64,000 nt of DNA. Source: Argonema antarcticum A004/B2 (GTDB lineage: Bacteria; Cyanobacteriota; Cyanobacteriia; Cyanobacteriales; Aerosakkonemataceae). Of this stretch, positions 27,801-34,162 are shown piece after piece. The stretch's first letter is position 1; every line of letters starts with the position of its first letter. Both the position numbers and the translations under genes were made by a program. Below the pieces are notes generated by a model. That model was not told the origin of the DNA. It did not search any database and worked only from the letters and a program-made list of their open reading frames with translations. Where the stretch lies: contig NZ_JAIQZN010000006.1 in the NCBI RefSeq assembly GCF_023333585.1, forward strand, positions 66,809 to 130,808. The letters run 5' to 3'.

Positions 27801-28318
27801 TGCCCTATCCCGAATTTTATCAAGCATGGCATCATCCCCCCACAACCCCCCATCCAGAAGTCGCAGAACACACCCCAGTGGGGCATAACTCAACCATTGC
27901 CAGCCTAGAAACTCAACAGATAGACCTTTTCGGGCAACTGCAAAATCTGCCCATTTTTTGCCTCAAAGCCCACATCCTAGCCACCGAAACCAGAGAAAGC
28001 GAAATCGCCAAAACTCTGTGCAGACTGATCTGGAAACAAGCCCTTCCCAATCAACGCTATCCCCAACCCACCACACCCGCCGATCTATGCTATGAACTAG
28101 ATGAACTCAAACTCACCCTCAACCTATCCAAACTCGCTATTTTACTGACAGAATGCGAAACACCCACCCCAGAATTAATTGCCTTTTGCCACAAACTCAC
28201 CGACACTGTTGATATTGCTTGGTTAACGGACGAACCCCTAGAAGCGCCGTTAAAAGGCTTTCCCCCTCATCAATCTAACCTGTTATCTGCGATTCAAACC
28301 TGGTTAGAGGAGACTTGA
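24875..28318 (+). CDS. NACHT-domain NTPase (NLR-like)
   Basis: A 1147-residue protein. The N-terminal ~110 residues (YQRQFLEDLATQYKFYG, GESPWELAYKWLW) are a helical domain. A short segment near ~140-200 (LSITVEEGSIIIIVESSQ) follows. The NACHT NTPase (~285-480) has Walker A IIGEPGAGKTTLLQK, Walker B VWLLLDGLDEMGD and downstream LCRNPLRLTLLCSIW. The rest is helical, with HEAT-like segments, ending in a conserved-looking tail (APLKGFPPHQSNLL). Bacterial NACHT proteins include anti-phage sensors (bNACHT/Avs-like). No effector nuclease is recognised here. Its 3' end recurs downstream at 30935 and 31752. Confidence 0.88.
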   Translation: MSDPKYQRQFLEDLATQYKFYGDTRTAFLGRFAQENADKQNNQLRLTWTKDDLLNKEQKIQDELKKIYPALRENGCDIPETKQGRYKKGESPWELAYKWLWEVKFPEWKQKQPETDKPTEILKRCVLGLKGNYQQAQQKITEITQHLQTLLNDDTLSITVEEGSIIIIVESSQSDYDQIKKRLIGREIAGFPVEYVIDEWQDVCRRMLKSQTQLSSNSVLRRAYCNRNLIEEELFVDLALVQPKKDRNKAHKQDIEPHRGSEYYTRQEEAVEKRFAYPEFLKEVISKPTQKNIAIIGEPGAGKTTLLQKLAFWLLQETDDLVIWIPLRDLGEKRLGDYLQKIWLKDALRSAREEIKADWEQKFKDGKVWLLLDGLDEMGDTARNALSFQGWVTQAQLIISCRLNLWQANPVQLQGFQTYLTQPFQDEQMQQFIQKWFRVLSGEGQDVRLAESLWSALQTTGKERIQDLCRNPLRLTLLCSIWQGRKGDLPDTTAKLYQKFVDYIYEWKKKEFPVTDEERQRLNSGLGELAKASLEREVTRFRLTHRFACKYLGKPDNNSLLDTALRLGWLNEVGVDADEPEDPVYAFYHATFQEYFAALAVDDWDYFLPRNHVNFLVEGKKYRIFEVQWKQVILLWLGRGDVADEEKEKFIQTLVEFEDGCGEWNFDKVDKGFYEYRTYFIVATVVADFKQCTLFKEIIDKIVQYSFGSFNEQKKDREKYLSPIFSASRNVLLAEIDKKSAIAVLEQMLDRSDIDVRLQWLASDALREIAPSNNQVILFSKKLLSSLDSNTLVSLILEEAESVNDQTISTLLSQLTNPDFHTWREVTSSLMQVALGNNQLISALEQLRNDANVLDTVFEVAKKILPEHYQVIQALFGVIKNTENEDNDGVSTESLEKLTLANNQEDVELVQVLKTTEDKYSRKEAAESLKEILTTSEQYAGVVLALKDCLSDEVYQNNFDRFNQCYKVLWDCAANLPYPEFYQAWHHPPTTPHPEVAEHTPVGHNSTIASLETQQIDLFGQLQNLPIFCLKAHILATETRESEIAKTLCRLIWKQALPNQRYPQPTTPADLCYELDELKLTLNLSKLAILLTECETPTPELIAFCHKLTDTVDIAWLTDEPLEAPLKGFPPHQSNLLSAIQTWLEET

Positions 28319-28391
28319 GAAACCGGGTGTATAAAAGGTCAAAATCAATTAAAATAAATAGGAGTGTTCACCTTTCATTAAGGTCAAAATC

Positions 28392-28625
28392 ATGCAAGTT
28401 GTCATTCAACCTCCCTCCCTCATAGAAACTGGAATTAAAGTCGAAACAGTCAACAATAGATCTCTGTTCAAATTTACCGATCCACTTCAATTACACCTAG
28501 AAACCTTGCTAGAAAAAAATAAAGTCAATTCTCTAACTGCTGAAGAACAAGACGAACTCAACGCCATCAACGAACTCGATCGCCTTTTTACTTACCTAAA
28601 CTCCCTCCTGATTGCTCAAAAATGA
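28392..28625 (+). CDS. Small protein coupled to HNH gene
   Basis: A 77-residue protein (MQVVIQPPSLIETGIKVETV), with a beta-like N-terminus and an acidic helical C-terminus (LTAEEQDELNAINELDRL). It overlaps the HNH gene by 4 bp. The arrangement resembles an antitoxin or accessory protein preceding a nuclease. That role is inference from position only. Confidence 0.65.
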   Translation: MQVVIQPPSLIETGIKVETVNNRSLFKFTDPLQLHLETLLEKNKVNSLTAEEQDELNAINELDRLFTYLNSLLIAQK

Positions 28626-29077
28626 CCATTACCGAAGCAACCCGCAAATATGTCAGACAACGGGCTAAATATCTTTGCGAATATTGTCATTCTCCAGAAG
28701 AAATCAGTACCTCTCGTTTTACCATCGATCATATTAAACCCCGTTCTTTAGATGGTACGGATGAAGTGAATAATTTAGCCCTTGCTTGTAGCCGTTGCAA
28801 TCAGCGCCGTTACAATTTTATAGCCGGGAACGATCTAGAAACTCAATTAGAAGTAGACCTATTTAACCCTCGAAGTCAGCAATGGCAAGAGCATTTTATA
28901 TGGACGAGAGATGGGATAAAAATTCTCGTAGTTACACCAATTGGTCGTGCTACTTGCGATCGCCTTGACATAAACGACGAACGATATCAAGGAGAGCGAT
29001 CGATTCAGGAAGCACGCGCTTTATGGATTAAAGCTGGCTGTCATCCATCACCAGACGATCCCAGAGAAAGACAATAA
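28622..29077 (+). CDS. HNH endonuclease
   Basis: A 151-residue protein with a complete HNH core: CEYCHSPEE (first zinc cysteines), TIDHIKPRSLDGTDEVNNLA (His-metal motif and Asn) and CSRCNQRRYNF (second cysteine pair). The C-terminal ~60 residues (WTRDGIKILVVTPIGRAT) form an unassigned extension. Single-domain HNH proteins occur in restriction, toxin and mobile-element settings. Its partner is the overlapping small gene upstream. Confidence 0.85.
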   Translation: MTITEATRKYVRQRAKYLCEYCHSPEEISTSRFTIDHIKPRSLDGTDEVNNLALACSRCNQRRYNFIAGNDLETQLEVDLFNPRSQQWQEHFIWTRDGIKILVVTPIGRATCDRLDINDERYQGERSIQEARALWIKAGCHPSPDDPRERQ

Positions 29078-29126
29078 GCTTTTTAACCTAATAATAAATC
29101 AAATATCAGCAAACTAAAAAAAAGCC

Positions 29127-29336
29127 ATGACTAAAATTACCCTAGACGAAACTAAACTCAAAGAATTGATTAAAACAGCTATTTTTGAGTTAGTGCAAGA
29201 AGAAAAAGAAGTGTTTTCCGAACTTTTAGCAGAAGTCCTTGAAGATATCGGCATGGAAAATGCAATTAAAGAAGGCGAAAATACTGAAATAGTCAGCCGC
29301 GAGGAAATATTCAAAATACTCAATAGACAACCATGA
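29127..29336 (+). CDS. Antitoxin-like small protein
   Basis: A 69-residue, acidic helical protein (MTKITLDETKLKELIKTAIF) ending in a degradable-looking tail. It overlaps the next reading frame by 4 bp (ATGA). The following frame is a truncated RelE-type toxin, so this is probably an antitoxin whose toxin is broken. Confidence 0.65.
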   Translation: MTKITLDETKLKELIKTAIFELVQEEKEVFSELLAEVLEDIGMENAIKEGENTEIVSREEIFKILNRQP

Positions 29337-29464
29337 AAATTGAATTTAGAAAGAGTTTTGAAAAAGATTTACTTAAAATCCTTGATGGCAACCTGTTACT
29401 AAAGATTCAGGAAGTTATTGAACAGGTTGAGCAAGCCAAAAACTTAACTGAAGTCAGTAATTAA
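29333..29464 (+). pseudogene. Truncated RelE/ParE-type toxin
   Basis: A 43-codon frame (MKIEFRKSFEKDLLKILDGN, ending AKNLTEVSN) matches the N-terminal half of RelE-like toxins. Those normally continue with LKKLKG and a strand carrying catalytic residues to ~85-90 residues. A stop at 29462-29464 cuts it just before that point. Likely inactive. Confidence 0.7.
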
Positions 29465-29471
29465 TTTAATA

Positions 29472-30008
29472 TCAATAACGTTCATGAATTGATTTGCATT
29501 CCCAAAAAAGTCCAGTCCCAACCGTCAAAACTTGCTCAGTTGGCATGAACAATTCCCAATAGGGAAGTCCAGAATCATCTTGGAAATCTGGCTGTAAAAT
29601 TAGTTGGTAATCACCCTCAAAAACTAGAGTGAGACTAATATTATGAGCATAAATCACAAAATCAATCAATTCTTTATTTTCCAATTGCTGCAAAACTTTT
29701 TTGACAGCATCTATTTCTGTCTCATCTATTTCTACATCTATTTCTACTGGCAAAGAAGAAGTTAAAACTTGCTCTCCTTGCTTGAAAACCCAAGGTGTTG
29801 CCCTTGTGCCAAATTGCCAACTACCTTTGCGTAGATGTGCTAATTTTGGGTGAGTATAGGCAGACATCTCACCGAAATCTAGCCGTAGTTCATCCCCATA
29901 ACTAAATATAACCTGATGACAAATTTCTCCGATCATCGGTTTAGTAATGACTGAAATAATTTGCTCGATATCTGGCTTCTGATTAGCAATAGATGTTTGA
30001 ATAGCCAT
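29472..30008 (-). CDS. Unknown protein, possible immunity partner
   Basis: A 178-residue cytosolic protein (MAIQTSIANQKPDIEQIISV; later SWQFGTRATPWVFKQG) with mixed alpha/beta composition. Its ATG follows the stop of 30009-30206 directly (TAAATG), so the two are co-translated. The family is not recognised. Because the upstream 65-aa protein looks like a free toxin-type C-terminal module, an immunity role is possible (inference, low certainty). Confidence 0.6.
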   Translation of the reverse strand: MAIQTSIANQKPDIEQIISVITKPMIGEICHQVIFSYGDELRLDFGEMSAYTHPKLAHLRKGSWQFGTRATPWVFKQGEQVLTSSLPVEIDVEIDETEIDAVKKVLQQLENKELIDFVIYAHNISLTLVFEGDYQLILQPDFQDDSGLPYWELFMPTEQVLTVGTGLFWECKSIHERY

Positions 30009-30206
30009 TTAAAGATCCTCTAAAAATTCTTTTGCTTTCTGGCGGAGTTCTTCATAAGTAAAATCGCCTCTACGGTTTAAAGTTCCACCATAACCATTTT
30101 TCTTTTCTTCTTCAAGGAATAAACCAAAACCAATCCTTAATTCGCCTCCCATCTTAAACTCCCTAGCGATCGCATCAACCTGTTTAATATCGCGTTTTCT
30201 ACCCAT
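30009..30206 (-). CDS. Small protein resembling a polymorphic-toxin end module
   Basis: A 65-residue protein, MGRKRDIKQVDAIAREFKMG, with GYGGTLNRRGDFTYEELRQ near the end. The GGTxNxRGDFT pattern reminds me of short C-terminal modules of polymorphic toxins, but I cannot name the family. The start is the ATG at 30206. Upstream in-frame codons begin only with TTG. It is immediately followed by 29472-30008. Confidence 0.5.
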   Translation of the reverse strand: MGRKRDIKQVDAIAREFKMGGELRIGFGLFLEEEKKNGYGGTLNRRGDFTYEELRQKAKEFLEDL

Positions 30207-30228
30207 CAATACATAGAACCCCAATTAT

Positions 30229-30366
30229 TTAAAATTTAGCATATATGGTACATAAATGCGTTATATAAAAGTATTCCCTGCTTTTCTGCCAATTCAATAT
30301 TTTAGGATTAGCCTCTTCAAACGCTGTTTTAATCTCTTCATCAACTTGAATGATAATGTTTGCCAT
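30229..30366 (-). pseudogene. Truncated antitoxin-like fragment
   Basis: A 45-codon frame starting MANIIIQVDEEIKTAFEEAN, typical of the start of small cyanobacterial antitoxin-like proteins. It then loses similarity (NWQKSREYFYITHLC) and stops. It starts 5 bp after the stop of 30372-30578, so it was the second gene of that unit. Confidence 0.5.
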
Positions 30367-30371
30367 AGTTT

Positions 30372-30578
30372 TTATTCCTCAATCAGTTGTCTCAGTTCAT
30401 TAATATTAGAAGAAAACTTCAGTTCACCTTGTTGTTGTTCCACCTGCGCTAACTTGAAATTCTCATATATCTCATCACGACGTTCTTCAAGGATGTATTG
30501 GTTCAACAACAGTTGAATTTCCTCTTTTTCATCCGTAGAAAGACCTTTGATTACCTCAACTACATCATTAAATTTCAT
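30372..30578 (-). CDS. Antitoxin-like small protein
   Basis: A 68-residue helical protein (MKFNDVVEVIKGLSTDEKEE; end SSNINELRQLIEE). Short acidic proteins with the phrase GLSTDEKEEI resemble addiction-module antitoxins of cyanobacteria. Its downstream partner is truncated (30229-30366), so the module is probably broken. Confidence 0.6.
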   Translation of the reverse strand: MKFNDVVEVIKGLSTDEKEEIQLLLNQYILEERRDEIYENFKLAQVEQQQGELKFSSNINELRQLIEE

Positions 30579-30625
30579 CACTAACAAAGCCTCAGTGTAA
30601 TTTCATCTATTATTCACTGTAATGA

Positions 30626-30870
30626 TAAGCTGCTACGCAGCTAAACCGGACAAACAGCATTACCTTTATTTTTGATTTTCCGCTCCCATTTAATCACAAG
30701 TTCTCCTTCATTTAATAATTTATGTAGCAATTCTTCTAATTGTTCTACTGATTCAAATAGCCGATGAGCTATATTGCCACACCAGTTCAATTAAATTATA
30801 ATCAGGACTGTAAGCTGGCAAGAACTCTAAAATAATGTGAGGCATCTTTTAAACGATAAACTGTTGACAT
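30626..30870 (-). mobile_element. IS630-type transposase remnant with one terminus
   Basis: The minus strand encodes HIILEFLPAYSPDYNLIELVW, the C-terminal DDE motif of IS630/Tc1-mariner transposases. After a frame disruption it continues with IAHRLFESVEQLEELLHKLL and ends KGNAVCPV-stop at 30641. Immediately beyond it is TAAGCTGCTACGCAGCTA (30626-30643 on the plus strand), matching the outer end of the 127-bp MITEs. The catalytic Asp region and the other terminus are gone, so it is not autonomous. Confidence 0.82.
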
Positions 30871-30934
30871 GATTGATACCTATTTTCGATGCTGATATAA
30901 AGCACAGTTTAATCCTAGCATAGTGACATCCCAA

Positions 30935-31140
30935 CCCTCAACCAGCCCAAACTCGCCATCCTACTAACAAAATGCGAAACACCTACCCCAGAAGCGATCG
31001 GCTTTTGCGGCAAACTCACCGACACCCTAGCTATAGCATGGCTAACGGACGAACCCCTAGACCCCCCATTAAAAGGCTTTCCCCCTCATCAACCCAACCT
31101 GTCATCTGCCATTCAAACTTGGTTAGAGGAGACTTGAGAA
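30935..31140 (+). pseudogene. Duplicate of the NACHT gene 3' end
   Basis: About 200 bp match the last ~205 bp of the NACHT gene (28114-28318), including CGAAACACC, GGCTTTCCCCCTCATCAA and TGGTTAGAGGAGACTTGAGA. There is no start or upstream domain. The segment ends with an AAACCCGGTTTCT palindrome pair at 31148-31180. Confidence 0.85.
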
Positions 31141-31283
31141 GGCTTTTAGAAACCCGGTTTCTCCAAGAAACCGGGTTTCTGACCCCCAAAGTCCCAGTGA
31201 TGCTATAATCAAAGTAGAATATTGGCCAACCTTAACCCTAATTCAATTCGATCCTACTCCGTTGTTTTTTGGGAGAAGTAACT

Positions 31284-31502
31284 ATGAAAAATATCAAAAT
31301 TATTGTAGAAAAGCACCCTGATGGTTATGTTGCCTATCCTTTAGGTATTCAGGGGGTTGTAGTTGGTGAAGGTGATACCTATGAAGAAGCTCTAAATGAT
31401 GTGCGATCGGCTATTTTATTTCATATTGAAACTTTTGGAGAATCGGTACTAGAAGCTGAATCCTCAATACTCGAAGCTTTTGTAGCAGAGGCAAGCATAT
31501 AA
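31284..31502 (+). CDS. hicB: HicB-like antitoxin
   Basis: A 72-residue protein with the HicB fold pattern: KIIVEKHPDGYVAYPLGIQG, then GEGDTYEEALNDVRSAI. The ATG at 31284 has GGGAGAAG upstream. Its stop overlaps the hicA start by one base. HicB neutralises HicA and usually represses the operon, but no separate DNA-binding domain is obvious in this short version. Confidence 0.85.
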   Translation: MKNIKIIVEKHPDGYVAYPLGIQGVVVGEGDTYEEALNDVRSAILFHIETFGESVLEAESSILEAFVAEASI

Positions 31503-31741
31503 TGGCAAAGTTTCCTGTTGATGCCCCCAAATCAAAGGTAATTAAGGTGCTTGAGAGTTTTGGATTTTCAATAGTCAGAGAAAAAGAACATATTTCTATG
31601 ATTAGACAAAATCCTGATAGCACAACTACTCCTTTAACTTTGCCAAATCATAAACTGATTAAAGGTTCTACCCTCAGAAGTATCTGTACTCAATCTGGTA
31701 TCTCACGAGATGATTTTATTGCTGCTTACGAACAAGTGTAG
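31502..31741 (+). CDS. hicA: HicA-like mRNA interferase toxin
   Basis: A 79-residue protein. The HicA double-stranded-RNA-binding-like fold is indicated by VIKVLESFGFSIVREKEHIS, the TLPNHKLIKGSTLRSI segment and ISRDDFIAAY. The catalytic His of HicA is expected near REKEHISM. Appears complete and paired with hicB. Confidence 0.85.
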   Translation: MAKFPVDAPKSKVIKVLESFGFSIVREKEHISMIRQNPDSTTTPLTLPNHKLIKGSTLRSICTQSGISRDDFIAAYEQV

Positions 31742-31751
31742 GAATATATTC

Positions 31752-31851
31752 GCTTTCCCCCGTATCAACCCAACCTGCCATCTGCCATTCAAACCTGCTT
31801 AGACGAGACTTGAGAAACCTTTAAGAAACCTGGTTAGAGGAGACTTGAGAA
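31752..31851 (+). pseudogene. Second, shorter copies of the NACHT 3' end
   Basis: TTTCCCCCGTATCAACCCAA, then CATTCAAACCTGCTTAGACG and AGACTTGAGAA repeat the last ~60 bp of the NACHT gene. A further GGTTAGAGGAGACTTGAGAA follows at 31830-31850. These tails separate HicBA from the next toxin-antitoxin pair. Confidence 0.8.
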
Positions 31852-31950
31852 TATTAGTTTCTGAATCCACCGATTTTGGGTTATCTGGTTTACAATTAGC
31901 CTTTTCAGCCAAGCTATAATTTCATCAACAGTAGAGAGGTAAAACTTTAT

Positions 31951-32151
31951 ATGTCAAACCTAGAACAAATTGAAGCCGCAATTCTCTCACTTCCATCCAA
32001 TGAGTTTGAGCAGCTAAAACGATGGTTTTTTGACTTGGATTATGAACGCTGGGACGAACAGCTAGAGCAGGATATTGCCGATGGTAAATTAGAGGCATTA
32101 GCTCAAGAGGCGATCGCAGAGTTTGAAACTGGACATTGCCGAGAAATCTGA
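31951..32151 (+). CDS. Antitoxin-like protein of RelE-type pair
   Basis: A 66-residue acidic protein (MSNLEQIEAAILSLPSNEFE; LEQDIADGKLEALAQEAIAE). The ExIxxGKLEALAxEAIAE pattern is common in antitoxins next to ParE/RelE-like toxins. Its TGA stop overlaps the ATG of the following toxin. Confidence 0.75.
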   Translation: MSNLEQIEAAILSLPSNEFEQLKRWFFDLDYERWDEQLEQDIADGKLEALAQEAIAEFETGHCREI

Positions 32152-32411
32152 TGCACTACACCACTCGACGATTTTGGCAATGCTACAACGCTTTACCTGA
32201 AAATGTGCAACAAACGGCTGATGAGTGCTACAAGTTACTCAAGATCGATCCGTCCCATCCGTCCCTACATTTCAAGAAACTGGGCAAAAAGTATTGGTCA
32301 GTCCGAGCAGGGTTAAATTACCGTGCTTTGGGTGTTGAAGTAGAGAACGGCATTTCTTGGTTCTGGATTGGGACTCACGCTGAGTATGACCAATTGATTA
32401 GCAAATTATAG
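32151..32411 (+). CDS. RelE/ParE-superfamily toxin
   Basis: An 86-residue protein (MHYTTRRFWQCYNALPENVQ; HPSLHFKKLGKKYWSVRAGL; FWIGTHAEYDQLI). The overall pattern of helix, SVRAGLNYRALG and a C-terminal GTHAEYD is that of cyanobacterial RelE-like toxins. Complete, and coupled to the upstream antitoxin by a one-base TGATG overlap. Confidence 0.78.
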   Translation: MHYTTRRFWQCYNALPENVQQTADECYKLLKIDPSHPSLHFKKLGKKYWSVRAGLNYRALGVEVENGISWFWIGTHAEYDQLISKL

Positions 32412-32453
32412 CCTGACATCACAACTTAAAATTTTGTAATTTCATCTGTTTCG

Positions 32454-32729
32454 CTATTGATGAGTTTCCATGTAAGATCGCAGTAAGCTATTAATCTGGC
32501 TTTGATAACCTTGACCTTGAGATTTAAACCACTCTAAAACATCACTATCAATCGGTAAAGTTACTTCAGTTTTAGCCTTAGAATTAGGCAAGCCTCGCCG
32601 AACTACTGCTTTCGCCAACATTTCTGGCGTAATTTCTGGACAATCAGAAAAATCAATCTCTTCATCAGTCATCGCATCTAGGCGTTCCCAGTCAGTTTGA
32701 GAGTTGCTCGAAGTAAATTTGTTGTTCAT
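32454..32729 (-). CDS. brnA: BrnA-like antitoxin
   Basis: A 91-residue protein. It has DEEIDFSDCPEITPEMLAKA, then a ribbon-helix-helix-like C-terminus (EVTLPIDSDVLEWFKSQGQG, INSLLRSYM), which is the BrnA pattern. The start was chosen at ATG 32729. It overlaps the end of brnT by 38 bp. BrnA binds BrnT and represses the operon. Confidence 0.85.
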   Translation of the reverse strand: MNNKFTSSNSQTDWERLDAMTDEEIDFSDCPEITPEMLAKAVVRRGLPNSKAKTEVTLPIDSDVLEWFKSQGQGYQSQINSLLRSYMETHQ

Positions 32730-32967
32730 ATTTAGTTGCCTTTCTAGCAGAAATAATGCGGATACATTCCTCTCGTTCTGTATGGACAATCGCGACAACT
32801 CGCCCTTGCAATAAACCAAAGGTCACAAACCTCAGAGCCCCATAATTGAATCGTTCATCTTCAACCGTTACGATGTCTCCCTCAAAAACAATGGGAACAT
32901 CAATAAAATCAATTCCATGTTTGCGGAGGTTGGCAAGACGTTTCGCCTCATCCCATTCAAATTCCAT
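32692..32967 (-). CDS. brnT: BrnT-like RNase toxin
   Basis: A 91-residue protein beginning MEFEWDEAKRLANLRKHGID, the hallmark BrnT start, with later GRVVAIVHTEREECIRIISA and RKATKYEQQIYFEQ. BrnT is a RelE-fold ribonuclease inhibited by BrnA. Gene order toxin-antitoxin is normal for this family. Upstream, at 32980-33006, lies a 27-bp sequence also found at 30911-30938. Confidence 0.88.
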   Translation of the reverse strand: MEFEWDEAKRLANLRKHGIDFIDVPIVFEGDIVTVEDERFNYGALRFVTFGLLQGRVVAIVHTEREECIRIISARKATKYEQQIYFEQLSN

Positions 32968-33066
32968 ACATTGATGTTTAATTCTAGCATAGTGACATCC
33001 CAACCCCAACTTATCAGATTTCCCCTGTTTCTGTTCCCAATCTATCTCCTACTCTCTAAATAACAG

Positions 33067-33110
33067 CGGTTCCCGCTGTTATTTATTGTACCGCCTAACA
33101 GCGGGAACCG
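33067..33110 (-). terminator. Hairpin at the end of msrA
   Basis: CGGTTCCCGCTGTT and its perfect complement AACAGCGGGAACCG form a 14-bp stem with a 16-base loop directly beyond the msrA stop. The left arm is itself nearly palindromic. Confidence 0.65.
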
Positions 33111-33111
33111 T

Positions 33112-33792
33112 TTAGTTCTTGTATATGTCGGGGAACTGTGTTCGGAGTTGATTGAGCTTCGGCAAATCATTCACCACCACGTAGGGATAATTCGGATTGC
33201 GATCGATAAAGTTCTGATGGTATTCCTCAGCTGCATAAAAACCGTTCAAGGGAACTATTTGGGTGACTATAGGCTTTGGGAAGGTGTGCGCTTTGTTGAG
33301 TCGATCGATATAAGCTTGGGCGACCCGCTTTTGTTCCTCGTTGGCAAAAAATATCGCCGATCGATATTGCGGGCCTCTGTCAGGCCCCTGTTCGTTCAAC
33401 TGCGTGGGGTCGTGCGCCACCAAAAAATAGATCGAGAGAAGCCGATCGTAGGATATCTGCGACGGATCGTAGGTGATTTTCACAGACTCAGCGTGTTCAG
33501 TCCCTCCGGAACTGACCATCCCGTAGTGCGCGGTAGCCTCACTACCACCGGAAAAGCCTGAGACGACATCAGAGACGCCTTTGAGATGCTCAAAAACTGC
33601 TTCCATTCCCCAGAAGCATCCTCCAGCGAAAACAGCAGTCTGTGTTCCCTTGACCGTAGAAGTCGGGATATCGGTGGCCCGATCGGGAAGTGTCGCACGG
33701 GACACACCGTACAAGAGTGTAACAGCGGCCAACGAAATGATTGACAAGCCCTGTACTAGGTGGCGTTTGTTAGTAAAACTTCTTCTTAGCAT
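33112..33792 (-). CDS. msrA: Peptide methionine-S-sulfoxide reductase, exported
   Basis: A 226-residue protein. Residues ~1-38 are a signal peptide (VQGLSIISLAAVTLLYG). The catalytic motif AVFAGGCFWGMEAVFEHLKG carries the active Cys. VSSGGTEHAESVKITYDP and YAAEEYHQNFIDRNP are further MsrA hallmarks. The start was chosen at ATG 33792 so that the signal peptide is N-terminal. The enzyme reduces S-methionine sulfoxide, and its predicted location is periplasmic or lumenal. Reducing power could come from the CcdA/thioredoxin pair 3 kb away (inference). Confidence 0.9.
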   Translation of the reverse strand: MLRRSFTNKRHLVQGLSIISLAAVTLLYGVSRATLPDRATDIPTSTVKGTQTAVFAGGCFWGMEAVFEHLKGVSDVVSGFSGGSEATAHYGMVSSGGTEHAESVKITYDPSQISYDRLLSIYFLVAHDPTQLNEQGPDRGPQYRSAIFFANEEQKRVAQAYIDRLNKAHTFPKPIVTQIVPLNGFYAAEEYHQNFIDRNPNYPYVVVNDLPKLNQLRTQFPDIYKN

Positions 33793-33992
33793 AGCGTTGT
33801 GAACTCTGAGGGTTATTGAATATTGCTTAGTTCTTTTAACCAACTGATTTATATACGAATAAAAATCTCCACCGGATTGGATAAAACTTTCAAGCACGGC
33901 TCTTTCGGAATTATTATGCAAATGTTCTTTATACAGCGGCTTGCAGCTGCATGAAGTATAATGAAATGATTTTCTTTCAGGGCGCGACATTT

Positions 33993-34052
33993 GGGGCGGG
34001 TTTTGCCACGATTATTGTCCGTCAGCCACAAATTATCTGCCAAACCCGCCCC
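33993..34052. repeat. Inverted repeat GGGGCGGGTTT...AAACCCGCCCC
   Basis: GGGGCGGGTTTTGCC and GCCAAACCCGCCCC flank ~31 bp. It resembles the 4197-4259 element in layout. The preceding ~33930-33960 contains AGCGGCTTGCAGCTGCATGA, a phrase also found in part near 17150, 42334 and 57950. Confidence 0.65.
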
Positions 34053-34162
34053 TACAATTTACCTAAGCAACGCTGCACGCATAGTTAAAACCCAAAAGTC
34101 GTTAAATCAAGAAATCAAGGCGCAGCTCACTCACTTGAAAATCTCTGTAACCAAACATGATA

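Noticed and set aside
30256-30516. Plus-strand 86-codon frame in the toxin-antitoxin region
   Set aside because: It is opposite two minus-strand antitoxin-like frames that have family-like starts. It is Ser/Cys-rich and has no ribosome site.
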